A stretch of 64,000 nt of DNA, taken from the NCBI GenBank assembly GCA_963777355.1, contig CAVZQK010000018.1, positions 62,001 through 126,000 on the forward strand, read 5' to 3'. The notes below the pieces were generated by a model, which searched no databases, was not told the DNA's origin, and saw only the letters and a program-made list of their open reading frames with translations. The DNA is from DATJHM01 sp963777355 (GTDB lineage: Bacteria; Chloroflexota; Ktedonobacteria; Ktedonobacterales; Ktedonobacteraceae). Position numbers and translations under genes: made by a program. This document shows, one piece after another, positions 1 to 7,550 of the stretch (position 1 is the first letter of the stretch; each line of letters starts with the position of its first letter).

Positions 1-984
1 GGACCAGCCGAGGTAGCCGACGTGCATCTGATCCAGCAAATTCATCGTTAAATCGATATAGCCATGCTGGCAGTCATTTTCCCCTAGTTCGCCCACGAGG
101 ACAGGAGTATCGACGAGGATAGGTTGAATATTCTTTTGTATGCAGGAAGTATCAGCGCATTGAATAAAATTATAGGAGTGGAACGAGGCCATAAGATTGT
201 GGTCCGGGTCCTGTGGTTTATTATTATTCCAATCAACCAGATTGCCAGCATAGCTAAGACCACCAGCAAGCAGTACATTATGAGAGCCAGAAGTGCGGAC
301 GGCATTGACCAGGCTTTGCATCCCAGCCACGGCATAATCAATCTTCTCGCAAGGGGCTGTTGAGGGAGAAAAGCTGCCTTCGAGCCAGCAAGTCCATGTA
401 GAGGGAAACGGCTCATTATACAGGTCAAAGAGAACAGAAGAATTATTTTTAAACGTATTTGCCACAGAAGACCAGAATAGGGGTGAATGATCGGCATCAG
501 GCATTGCCAACTGTTTTTTTGCCAATGTCTGACCAGGAGCGGCCCAGTGCAGATCGAGAATCACAATAATATTTTTGGAGTTAAGCAAATGAACATAATC
601 AGCGATTGCTTTTTGGTAAGCAGGACCGGAATAATTTGCGGGAACTCCATTCAGACCAAGCCAGCAGTCCTCATTCAGGGGAATCCGCACCACATTAATA
701 TGCCAGCTTGCCATAGTATCAACCGAGGCAGCATCACTGGGACCATCGAAAAAGCCATTTCCTTGTACGCACATATACTCAGTTCCTGAGCGATTTACGC
801 CGTGTAAAATCACTGTCTGGCCTTTATCATTGACAAGCTTATTACCAGAGACCTGTAAGCCCGTGATGGATGGTGGTGTCAGTAGGACGACGCGGACGGC
901 AAGAACCGCACCAATAACAAGAAGGCATAGAAATAGAATAAAGACAATAATAGCAAAGCGAGTAGGTCGCAATCTAGTTTTCAA
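1..984 (-). CDS. Glycoside hydrolase family 5 (cellulase-like) enzyme, 3' part missing
   Basis: The gene runs off the left edge: 328 codons are present with no stop. I chose the TTG at 984 because an AAAAGGTG-type ribosome site lies about 10 nt upstream; the ATG just before it hits a stop after five codons. The protein starts with a basic stretch and one membrane segment (residues about 9-32), so the enzyme is anchored or secreted outside the cell. A GH5 barrel follows: VILHGVNRSG near residue 70, DLHW near 157, the general acid/base in YNEP near 191 and a probable nucleophile in GELGEND near 298. GH5 enzymes cleave beta-1,4-linked polysaccharides such as cellulose or mannan; the substrate cannot be read here. 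Family assignment is firm, specificity unknown. Confidence 0.85.
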   Translation of the reverse strand, partial: MKTRLRPTRFAIIVFILFLCLLVIGAVLAVRVVLLTPPSITGLQVSGNKLVNDKGQTVILHGVNRSGTEYMCVQGNGFFDGPSDAASVDTMASWHINVVRIPLNEDCWLGLNGVPANYSGPAYQKAIADYVHLLNSKNIIVILDLHWAAPGQTLAKKQLAMPDADHSPLFWSSVANTFKNNSSVLFDLYNEPFPSTWTCWLEGSFSPSTAPCEKIDYAVAGMQSLVNAVRTSGSHNVLLAGGLSYAGNLVDWNNNKPQDPDHNLMASFHSYNFIQCADTSCIQKNIQPILVDTPVLVGELGENDCQHGYIDLTMNLLDQMHVGYLGWS

Positions 985-1393
985 TGTTCATACACCTTTT
1001 TCTTAATAGGGTATTAAAAAAGAGAATACAATATTTATGCCAGCATATATTGTACCATTGTCATAGTTATTACTAAAGAGAATGTGGTTTTTACAGAGCT
1101 TATTTCCTATGTACCTGAGGCTTTTCACGATATTTTTGTACAGCGATAGCTATGATAGCGGTGAGAAGGACTATTGCGGCGGCAACATAATGAAGAGAAT
1201 TTTCGAGGAATGTGAGCAAAGAAAATTGTTGAGGGGTAAAGTTAAACAGAGAGAAGAAAGGCTGACGGGAACTTTTGAGAACGGAGAAACGTCTCTATAG
1301 CAGAATGAGGTGTGGGCGTTGAAGGTATAGAGAAGAGGAGTTTGTCAGCATGAAGAAGGCGCAACAGAAAAATTCTCATGGCGTTTCGGGGTC
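985..1393. other. Intergenic region, no convincing gene
   Basis: It should hold the promoter of the GH5 gene (minus) and of the lipoprotein (plus). A short open frame at 1082-1300 has no family resemblance and no good ribosome site. A strong ribosome site (GAGGAG, 1335-1340) precedes an ATG at 1350 whose frame closes after 19 codons; see the lipoprotein entry. Confidence 0.5.
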
Positions 1394-1876
1394 ATGTTAT
1401 GTTCAATAGGGCTTTTGTTTCTCCTGGCTGCTTGTGGTAGTAGTCAGAGCACAGGTGGTCCAGGTTCGTCAGGCGGGGGAACTGTGCCGCCCGCCAGCCC
1501 AACGGCATCCGCAGGGTCTACAAGCGTTACAGGGTGTCCAAGCAATGAGGTGGTAACAGGGACACCAGCGAAGGCAAATGTTACCGTGCAAGCGAATCTA
1601 GTGAAGGATAGCGTCACGGCGCATACAGGTGATCTGATAGAAGTGCGTTTACCCTTTGGGCAAAAGTGGAATGGTCCGACCAGTTCACTAGGAGTGTTAC
1701 AAATTCAAGATCCGATAGGTTATCCGCTCACTTCCGATCATGTATGTATCTGGCGCTTCCAGGCGAAAGCGAGTGGTTCGACGACGTTAGACTTCACGGG
1801 ACGAGCAATCTGTGCGCCAGGGAAAATGTGTCCTCTGTATGTTGAAAACATCTCTTTCACTGTGGATGTGAAATGA
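1394..1876 (+). CDS. Small secreted lipoprotein, unknown function
   Basis: The 160-residue frame opens with a hydrophobic run ending in LLAAC (cysteine near residue 14), a signal peptidase II box, followed by a Gly/Ser/Thr/Pro-rich linker and a compact domain of about 110 residues with four cysteines. The spacing of GDLIEVRLP, IWRF and a closing YVENISFTV strand loosely recalls the chagasin/I42 protease-inhibitor fold, but the loop motifs are not clear and I do not assign it. As written the signal peptide has almost no basic n-region. A better start, ATG 1350 with GAGGAG upstream, encodes MKKAQQKNSHGVSG in the frame that would join this one if one G were added to the GGGG at 1388-1391, so a one-base break is likely. 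A terminator follows at 1916-1976. Confidence 0.65.
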   Translation: MLCSIGLLFLLAACGSSQSTGGPGSSGGGTVPPASPTASAGSTSVTGCPSNEVVTGTPAKANVTVQANLVKDSVTAHTGDLIEVRLPFGQKWNGPTSSLGVLQIQDPIGYPLTSDHVCIWRFQAKASGSTTLDFTGRAICAPGKMCPLYVENISFTVDVK

Positions 1877-1915
1877 TAAAGAGGGCTCGATAATAATTAT
1901 CCAGGCTCATTTTGT

Positions 1916-1976
1916 GGATCTGACTACCTCCAGCCTTGTCTTAATCGGGTCAGAGGGTAGTCAGATCCCTTTTTTT
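1916..1976 (+). terminator. Rho-independent terminator after the lipoprotein
   Basis: GGATCTGACTACC (1916-1928) pairs with GGTAGTCAGATCC (1956-1968), extended by CTC/GAG across a one-base bulge, and seven T follow at 1970-1976. Confidence 0.85.
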
Positions 1977-2023
1977 CTTGGATTCGCTGAAAATATAGAT
2001 TGTTCGTAAACTTCTTTGTATCC

Positions 2024-2098
2024 TTGACAACGAGGAAAAACCATGTTATTGTATCGGTAACGGATATATCCGTTACCGATACAATAACATGGTTTTTC
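2024..2098 (+). promoter_or_regulatory. Promoter with perfect 64-bp palindromic operator upstream of padR gene
   Basis: A consensus -35 TTGACA (2024-2029) and a -10-like TATTGT (2047-2052) are separated by 17 nt. Starting at 2035 there is a perfect inverted repeat with two 32-bp arms meeting between 2066 and 2067 and no loop; the core is CGGTAACGGATATATCCGTT and the outer arms carry ATGT/ACAT. The left arm covers the -10 and the expected start of transcription. PadR regulators commonly bind palindromes of ATGT/ACAT type at their own promoters, so this is most simply the autoregulatory operator of the gene at 2119. Confidence 0.8.
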
Positions 2099-2118
2099 TG
2101 TGAAATGAGAAATATTGT

Positions 2119-2502
2119 ATGAAACAGATTGGGCGAGATCCAGAGATGTTGTTGCCGCTAACGCCTGCGGTTTTCCATATCCTGCTGGCGCTAGCTGATA
2201 GTGAGCGGCATGGTTATGGCATTATGCAGGAGATTGCTTTACGGACCGAGGGGAAGATGCGTATGGGGCCGGGAACGCTCTATGGTTCTATTAAGCGTAT
2301 GCTTGTTGATGGTTTGATTGAGGAATCGGGGGAGCGCCCAGATCCATCCCTGGATGATGAGCGTCGGCGCTATTACCGGCTGACAGGCTTTGGGGTGCGG
2401 GTTGTGAGGGCAGAAGCCGAGCGTCTGGCCCAACTGGTAAACGTAGCGCGTCATAAAAAAATATTGTTGGGCCCTGATGCAGTAGGAGGTAGCCTGGCAT
2501 GA
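2119..2502 (+). CDS. PadR family transcriptional regulator
   Basis: The 127-residue protein has the PadR winged helix: FHILLALADSERHGYGIMQEI (about 18-38), then RMGPGTLYGSIKRML (about 50-64) as recognition helix, the wing at DERRRYYRLTGFG, and a C-terminal helix for dimerisation. It is somewhat longer than the minimal 105-110-residue members of subfamily 2. It probably represses its own promoter through the 64-bp palindrome directly upstream. The last four bases overlap the start of the PP2C gene (ATGA), so the two are translated together and the regulator likely controls that phosphatase. The ligand or signal is unknown. The ribosome site is weak; a second possible start is Met10. Confidence 0.9.
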   Translation: MKQIGRDPEMLLPLTPAVFHILLALADSERHGYGIMQEIALRTEGKMRMGPGTLYGSIKRMLVDGLIEESGERPDPSLDDERRRYYRLTGFGVRVVRAEAERLAQLVNVARHKKILLGPDAVGGSLA

Positions 2503-3542
2503 AAGTGTTTTCAGAGCGAGGAATTGTAAAGTGCTCAGAGCGCTGTTATCGGGCGTTGCTGGTCCTCTATCCAGCACAATTTCGTCGTGAATTTCAGAGG
2601 GAGATGGTCCTGGTCTTTCGCGATAGTTGTCACACGGCTTTACAACGGCAGGGAGGCTCTGGCCTGCTCCGCTTCTGGGCACTCACCGGGTATGATCTGG
2701 CAATCACATCGGGGTATGAACACTATCGAAATTTCATCTTAAAATTGCAGCATGTATCAGGCAAAGAAAAGGAGTTCTCTATGCTCTCTCCTCTCTTCCA
2801 ATTTAATGTAGCGGCTCGTAGTGATATTGGGTGTGTACGAACAAACAACGAAGATAGTATGTTGTCGGTAATCCCCGAAGATTCCCAGGTATTGCAGGAG
2901 AAAGGTGCGCTATTCGTCGTAGCAGATGGATTAGGTGGGCATGATTGTGGCGAGATTGCCAGTAGTCTAGCCGCGAGTACATTAAGAGAGGCATACTACC
3001 AGAGTCATGAGAGCAAGCTAGAGGATGCGCTCAAAGAGAGTGTGATGCAAGCTCATCAGGCGCTGCTGCGTGCAAGTGAGGCCAGAAGTGATAGTAAGCC
3101 GATGGCAACGACCTGTATAGCGGCTGTCTTACACGGAAATGTGCTTTATGTAGCAAATGTCGGAGATAGCAGAGCATATATTGTGCATCAGGGAGAGATA
3201 CGACAGATCTCGCAGGATCATTCAGTCGTAGCGGAAGAGGTTCGTAAGGGTACTATTACAGAAGAAGAGGCCAGGACGCATCCGCAGAGGAATGTGATTT
3301 ATAGAAGTCTGGGAGTTGATGGTAAGGCAGAGGTGGATCTTTTTACCGAGCGAGTGCAGAAGGGCGACGTGCTTTTCCTTTGTACAGATGGTCTCTCAAT
3401 GCTTGTCACAGATCATGAAATACGTACATTGGTAGAAGCGTATGAGCCAGAAGAATGTGTCGAGCGTTTGATTGCGCTTGCTAAAGAACGAGGCGGACCA
3501 GATAATATTACGGCTGTTGTAGTGCGTGTGGGGGCAGCCTAA
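2499..3542 (+). CDS. PP2C-type protein phosphatase fused to a PadR-partner N-terminal domain
   Basis: Residues about 105-345 form a PP2C (PPM) Ser/Thr phosphatase of the bacterial Stp/PrpC type: DIGCVRTNNEDS, VVADGLGGH, VGDSRAY, CTDGLS and GGPDNITAVVV carry the metal-binding aspartates. It should remove phosphate from Ser/Thr-kinase substrates; a kinase-WD40 receptor is encoded at 20457-22592. The first 80 residues (YRALLVLYPAQFRREFQREM followed by a Trp-rich helix) look like the prefix found on permease-like proteins that usually follow PadR genes. In those proteins the prefix precedes membrane segments; here it leads straight into a soluble phosphatase. The phosphatase could have an internal start at Met94 (about 2778), which is preceded by AAAAGGAG, so two products are possible. 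The start overlaps padR by four bases. Confidence 0.88.
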   Translation: MKVFSERGIVKCSERCYRALLVLYPAQFRREFQREMVLVFRDSCHTALQRQGGSGLLRFWALTGYDLAITSGYEHYRNFILKLQHVSGKEKEFSMLSPLFQFNVAARSDIGCVRTNNEDSMLSVIPEDSQVLQEKGALFVVADGLGGHDCGEIASSLAASTLREAYYQSHESKLEDALKESVMQAHQALLRASEARSDSKPMATTCIAAVLHGNVLYVANVGDSRAYIVHQGEIRQISQDHSVVAEEVRKGTITEEEARTHPQRNVIYRSLGVDGKAEVDLFTERVQKGDVLFLCTDGLSMLVTDHEIRTLVEAYEPEECVERLIALAKERGGPDNITAVVVRVGAA

Positions 3543-3590
3543 AGGATTGGTAGATCTTTGCTGGCAACAAAGATTGCCTTAATTCGATAG

Positions 3591-3626
3591 AAAAAGTGGC
3601 CTGTCTTCCCTAAAAGAAGACAGGCC
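3591..3626 (-). terminator. Terminator between convergent phosphatase and ftsH
   Basis: GGCCTGTCTTC (3598-3608) pairs perfectly with GAAGACAGGCC (3616-3626). The minus strand has a T5 tract after the stem, so it ends ftsH; it can also stop transcripts from the plus side. Confidence 0.8.
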
Positions 3627-3642
3627 ATCTGTAATATGTTGA

Positions 3643-5676
3643 CTACTGAATTTCGGGTGGCTGAATTGGATCACTGGACAAGGGTGGTGGCGCAAGGACT
3701 ACAGGGCCATTTGGTGTATGCGCTTCTAGTTTCTTGGGAGGAACATAGATGCCAGTTTCCTCAAGAATTTTCTGCATATCCTTTGCGTCAATCGTCTCTT
3801 TACGGCGAAGTTCCTGGGCAATACGGTCCAGAGTAGGCCGATGAGAGGTAAGAAGATTGACGGATCGGGCGTAGCCTTCGCGCACAATGCTGTCCACCTC
3901 TTCATCGATGAGTTCGGCGGTCTCCTCGCTATAATCAGTAGGAGTACCCGTACTGCCGCCGCCAGCGAAAGGACTTTCCCGCTCACTAAAAGAGACTGTC
4001 CCCAGGCGCTCACTCATACCCCAGCGGGTCACCATCTGGCGTGCAATCATCGTCACACGTTGAAGATCATTTTCCGCGCCAGTCGTAATACGTCCGAAGA
4101 CCACCTGTTCAGCCGCTCGTCCGCCGAGAGCGGTCACGATCTGTGTCTGGAGATATTCTTTCGGATAGTTATAGCGATCATCGAGTGGGGTGTACATAGT
4201 GACACCGAGGGCCTGACCACGTGGGACAATGGTTACCTTAGTAACAGGATCAGACTCATTCATGAGCAGACCCGTCAGAGCATGGCCACCTTCATGATAG
4301 GCAGTGACATTAAGGTCTTCATCGCTCAGCACCAGAGGGCGCTCAGCACCGAGAAGAATCTTATCCAGGGCCTCTTCAAAACAGCGTTGATTCACGCTAT
4401 CCAGATTGCGGCGTGCGGCCAGCAGAGCGGCCTCATTCACCAGATTTGCCAGGTCGGCACCAACCATACCGGTAGTTGAGCGAGCGATAGCCGTCAGATC
4501 GATATCGCTGGAGAGAGGGACTGTGCGAGAGTGAATCTTCAGAATTGCCAGACGGCCATTCCAGTCTGGCCGATCAACCGTAACGCGGCGGTCAAAGCGG
4601 CCTGGGCGTAGAAGCGCTTGATCGAGGCCATCGGGTCGGTTTGTAGCTGCGATAACCACCACTGCCTGGCGGTTGTCAAAGCCGTCCATCTCAACCAGCA
4701 ACTGATTGAGTGTTTGTTCGCGCTCATCATTAGTATTGATACTAGAGCCGCGTTGGCGACCAACGGCATCAATTTCATCAATGAAGATAATGCTCGGCGA
4801 AGCTTTCTTCGCTTGATCGAAGAGATCGCGCACGCGGCTAGCGCCGACGCCGACCAGGACCTCAACAAACTCAGAGCCAGACATAGAGAAGAAGGGGACA
4901 CCAGCTTCACCGGCAACAGCGCGAGCCAGCAGTGTTTTACCGGTACCCGGAGGGCCAACCAGGAGAACACCACGAGGGATTTTGCCGCCCAGGCGCTGAA
5001 ACTTCTGCGGAGTTTTCAGAAACTCGACCACCTCTTGCAGCTCATACTTAAATTCATCAACGCCCGCGACATCAGCAAAGGTCGTGCTAGGGCGGTCCTC
5101 TAAAATCAGTTTAGCGCGGCTCTTCCCAAAGCTAAAAATACCTTGCTGACCCTGACCTGCGCGGCGGCTCAAAAAGATAAAGAGAGCGATCAAGAAAACC
5201 CAGGGGAGGAACGTGATCAGAATATTGAACCAGAACGAATTATCGGGGGGCGCATTATAGCGGACAATTGCGTGATTGTCATTCAGCAACTGAGGCAGCT
5301 TTGTATCATTGCCAGCAGGCAACTGCGTCACATGATATTGCGTCTGATTGCGAAAAGGCGTATTAAACTCACCATTGATATCGGTATCGCCGATAAAAGT
5401 AGCAGTTTTAATATTTTTCGCCATGATTTGAGAATAAAAATCGGTATAGCTAATAGTATTTGTCTGCTGGGAACTGCTAGAATTATTGGCATTATTGATG
5501 AAGCTAAAAACGTAGAAGACCACCAAAATGCCGACCAGAGCGAGTAGCCAGCGCGTCATATTGCCGCCGGAGCGCTTCGGCGGAGTCGGGCCGCCATTGG
5601 GAGACCCAGTTGGTGGGCGTTGGGGCCGTTCGTTATTGTTTTGTAGCCAGAATTGCTTCCCCGGCTTATTATCCAT
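3643..5676 (-). CDS. ftsH: ATP-dependent zinc metalloprotease FtsH
   Basis: FtsH is a membrane-anchored AAA+ protease that extracts and degrades membrane and regulatory proteins. The 677-residue protein has a Pro/Asn-rich cytoplasmic start, membrane helices at about 42-60 and 149-170 flanking a short external domain, Walker A GPPGTGKT (241-248), Walker B IIFIDEID (297-303), the second region of homology around 343-362, and the zinc site HEGGH (461-465). The usual motif is HEAGH, so the A-to-G change inside HExxH is a mild variant that keeps the catalytic residues. ATG 5676 has AAGCAGG upstream. The gene stands alone with a terminator at 3591-3626; a hairpin followed by T6 lies in its leader (5825-5863). 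Confidence 0.97.
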   Translation of the reverse strand: MDNKPGKQFWLQNNNERPQRPPTGSPNGGPTPPKRSGGNMTRWLLALVGILVVFYVFSFINNANNSSSSQQTNTISYTDFYSQIMAKNIKTATFIGDTDINGEFNTPFRNQTQYHVTQLPAGNDTKLPQLLNDNHAIVRYNAPPDNSFWFNILITFLPWVFLIALFIFLSRRAGQGQQGIFSFGKSRAKLILEDRPSTTFADVAGVDEFKYELQEVVEFLKTPQKFQRLGGKIPRGVLLVGPPGTGKTLLARAVAGEAGVPFFSMSGSEFVEVLVGVGASRVRDLFDQAKKASPSIIFIDEIDAVGRQRGSSINTNDEREQTLNQLLVEMDGFDNRQAVVVIAATNRPDGLDQALLRPGRFDRRVTVDRPDWNGRLAILKIHSRTVPLSSDIDLTAIARSTTGMVGADLANLVNEAALLAARRNLDSVNQRCFEEALDKILLGAERPLVLSDEDLNVTAYHEGGHALTGLLMNESDPVTKVTIVPRGQALGVTMYTPLDDRYNYPKEYLQTQIVTALGGRAAEQVVFGRITTGAENDLQRVTMIARQMVTRWGMSERLGTVSFSERESPFAGGGSTGTPTDYSEETAELIDEEVDSIVREGYARSVNLLTSHRPTLDRIAQELRRKETIDAKDMQKILEETGIYVPPKKLEAHTPNGPVVLAPPPLSSDPIQPPEIQ

Positions 5677-6091
5677 CGTGTAACCTGCTTTCTGGGCCTC
5701 CGATATACAAGAATTGAAGATATCCGGATACCCGGATGCAAAAGGGTATGTGGACCATTCTTATGCGATGCTTTTATTATATCCTACTGATGTAGGAAAT
5801 GCACGCACAGGGTAGAGTCTTAAGAAAAAAGCCCGGCTCTCAATTTTTAGAGTGACGAGGCCGAATATCTTCACCGTATCTCGGTTTTGCTTACTTAGCA
5901 TATATACGTCTTTTAAGCCGAAACAGTTGGAAAGAATGAGCATATTTTTCACTTCTACAGAAAGAAAAGAAAGATAGAAAATCGTACTACTCGGTTTTTC
6001 TGTCATACATTTGTAACATTTCTTCTTTATACTTAAGTTACAATCAAAAGAAAGATTTTTTAAGAAAATAGTGATAGAAAAGGGAAAATTG
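5677..6091. other. Divergent promoter region between ftsH and the small membrane protein
   Basis: AT-rich spacer of 415 nt. It holds the ftsH leader hairpin and, near 6035, GTTACAAT as a possible -10 for the plus-strand gene. A 81-codon minus frame at 5761-6006 looks random. Confidence 0.4.
5825..5863 (-). promoter_or_regulatory. Possible attenuator hairpin in the ftsH leader
   Basis: On the minus strand CGGC-CTC and GAG-A-GCCG can pair with one bulge, then GGGCTTTTTT follows, about 150 nt upstream of the ftsH ATG. No gene lies upstream on that strand, so it is not an ordinary gene-end terminator. Confidence 0.35.
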
Positions 6092-6394
6092 ATGCAGCAG
6101 TATTCAGCAGAGCAAGAACGTGAATATGGGAAAGATGAGTTTTATCAGCCGCAAGCGGCGGCGCAGAGAGTGCAAACAGAGGCGAATAATGGGCCGAGCT
6201 TTGGCCAGCGTCTAGGGTTGGCGATTACCTCAGTGGTGACTCTCCTGCTTGTCTGTATTGGTGTGATGGGGTTTTTAACGAACGAGGGTCATGAGTCATT
6301 GAGCTGGCCTGCTCTGATCCTGGCTTGTGTACTGATTGTAACTTTGAGTGGAGCAATAACTGCAATTAATTTTATCTTCGGTTATAAGCACTAA
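6092..6394 (+). CDS. Small two-helix membrane protein, unknown function
   Basis: The 100-residue product starts at ATG 6092, which has AAAAGGG 6-12 nt upstream; an in-frame GTG at 6071 is a less likely start. A polar Gln/Glu-rich N-terminal region of about 45 residues is followed by two membrane helices (about 42-63 and 71-94) joined by a short loop. No enzymatic motif is visible. It is transcribed away from ftsH and convergent with radC, so it appears to be a single-gene unit. Confidence 0.6.
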   Translation: MQQYSAEQEREYGKDEFYQPQAAAQRVQTEANNGPSFGQRLGLAITSVVTLLLVCIGVMGFLTNEGHESLSWPALILACVLIVTLSGAITAINFIFGYKH

Positions 6395-6436
6395 TTGGGC
6401 TAGTTGAAACGGTATTGCTGACGTATAGTTGAGCGA

Positions 6437-6472
6437 GACGCATACGCTGTTTGAGCGCGGCGTATGCATCTT
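6437..6472. terminator. Hairpin between the small membrane gene and radC
   Basis: GATGCATACGC and GCGTATGCGTC arms face each other between convergent genes, but there is no clear T tract on either side. Probably the shared 3' end. Confidence 0.4.
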
Positions 6473-6479
6473 CTCAGGT

Positions 6480-7220
6480 TTACCAGCGGCTGCCCATATG
6501 CTCTTTGATGCTGGAGTAGCGGGGATTGCCGATGATAATATGGTCCACCAGTTCGATCTCGAGGAGCTGGCCAGCTTTAAGTACCTCGCGGGTAACAGCA
6601 AAATCTTCTGGGCTTGGAGTTGGGTCGCCGCTGGGATGGTTGTGGCAGAGGAGGATGCGTGGGCAGTTGCGGATAATGGCCGGGCGAAAGACCTCTGCGA
6701 CACGGACAACCGAGGTATTGACCGTCCCTTTATAGCGTTGTGAGTATTCTACCAGGTGATTCTTCGAGTCTAGAATTAGAATGTGCATCTCCTCATGCGC
6801 TAAATCCATCATCTCCAGACGGACAATCTGAGCGGCCTCATCGGCAGTTTTGATCTGGATGCGTTTATCGCGTTGTTCAAGACTGAGGCGTTTGCCCAAT
6901 TCCAAAGCGGCCTTAAGCTGCGCTGCCTTTGCCGAGCCGAGGCCATGCTCCTGGCAGAGCATGTGAAAATCGACATTGAGCAGGCCACTGAGTCCACCAT
7001 ACTTTATTAAGAGTCTGCTGGCGAGCTCCATAGCATTCTCGCCCTGGGTGCCGGTGCGGAGAATAATGGCGAGGAGATCGGGATTACTGAGAAATTGTGC
7101 GCCATATTTTTGCAGACGTTCGCGAGGGCGATCGTCCACAGGAATATCATGTACTGTAGCATGATAAATGACCGGGACGAGCGCTTCAGGTTGATACGTT
7201 TCTAGGGCTGTAATTGACAT
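6480..7220 (-). CDS. radC: RadC family JAB/MPN-domain protein
   Basis: The 246-residue protein has an N-terminal helix-hairpin-helix region (LLAIILRTGTQGENAMELA...GLGSAKAAQLKAALELG) and a C-terminal JAB metalloprotease-like domain with HNHPSGDPTPSPEDF near residue 200, which holds the zinc ligands His-x-His...Asp. RadC proteins were named for DNA repair, but their biochemical role remains unsettled. I chose ATG 7220, with AAGGAG upstream at 12-nt spacing; an in-frame TTG at 7241 would place that site inside the gene. It is transcribed alone. Confidence 0.9.
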   Translation of the reverse strand: MSITALETYQPEALVPVIYHATVHDIPVDDRPRERLQKYGAQFLSNPDLLAIILRTGTQGENAMELASRLLIKYGGLSGLLNVDFHMLCQEHGLGSAKAAQLKAALELGKRLSLEQRDKRIQIKTADEAAQIVRLEMMDLAHEEMHILILDSKNHLVEYSQRYKGTVNTSVVRVAEVFRPAIIRNCPRILLCHNHPSGDPTPSPEDFAVTREVLKAGQLLEIELVDHIIIGNPRYSSIKEHMGSRW

Positions 7221-7550
7221 AGGGCAATATAGCTCCTTCAAGAGTATAGAGAGAATAAGAGAGAATATATTTAATACTATATATTATAGAGGTAATAAAA
7301 GTAATTAGGGGAAATACGTAGTGTTTTTGTATGAGATATCCGCATCCAAGTACTACTCGCATTGTATATAACAAGTAGTAAACAATTTTTACTACTACAA
7401 AAAGAGATAGCAGGAGGGGAACTGTGCTAAAAAAGACCATAGCTTCTTTACGATCTCGTAAGGATGAGACAAGATAGTTTGAACAATGAGCAAAGACATC
7501 CTGGATTTTCAAGCATCCAGGATGTCTTTGCTTTCAATTGTTTTATAGCG
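7221..7550. other. AT-rich intergenic region upstream of radC
   Basis: Holds the radC promoter, a 14-bp palindrome TTACGATCTCGTAA (7448-7461) that could be an operator, and a stem-loop at 7490-7531. A hydrophobic minus frame through it looks like AT-rich noise. Confidence 0.4.
7490..7531 (-). terminator. 16-bp perfect stem-loop after the secreted protein gene
   Basis: GCAAAGACATCCTGGA (7490-7505) and TCCAGGATGTCTTTGC (7516-7531) pair perfectly over a 10-nt loop, 20 nt after the stop codon at 7551. No T tract; probably a 3'-end stabiliser or factor-dependent terminator. Confidence 0.6.

Noticed and set aside
1082..1300. Open frame of 72 codons before the lipoprotein
   Set aside because: No ribosome site, no family resemblance, biased toward random AT-rich composition.
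5761..6006. Minus-strand frame of 81 codons upstream of ftsH
   Set aside because: Covers the ftsH leader hairpin and lacks a good start signal.
7186..7512. Hydrophobic minus frame overlapping the radC start
   Set aside because: AT-rich sequence gives hydrophobic codons by chance; it overlaps radC and contains no motif.
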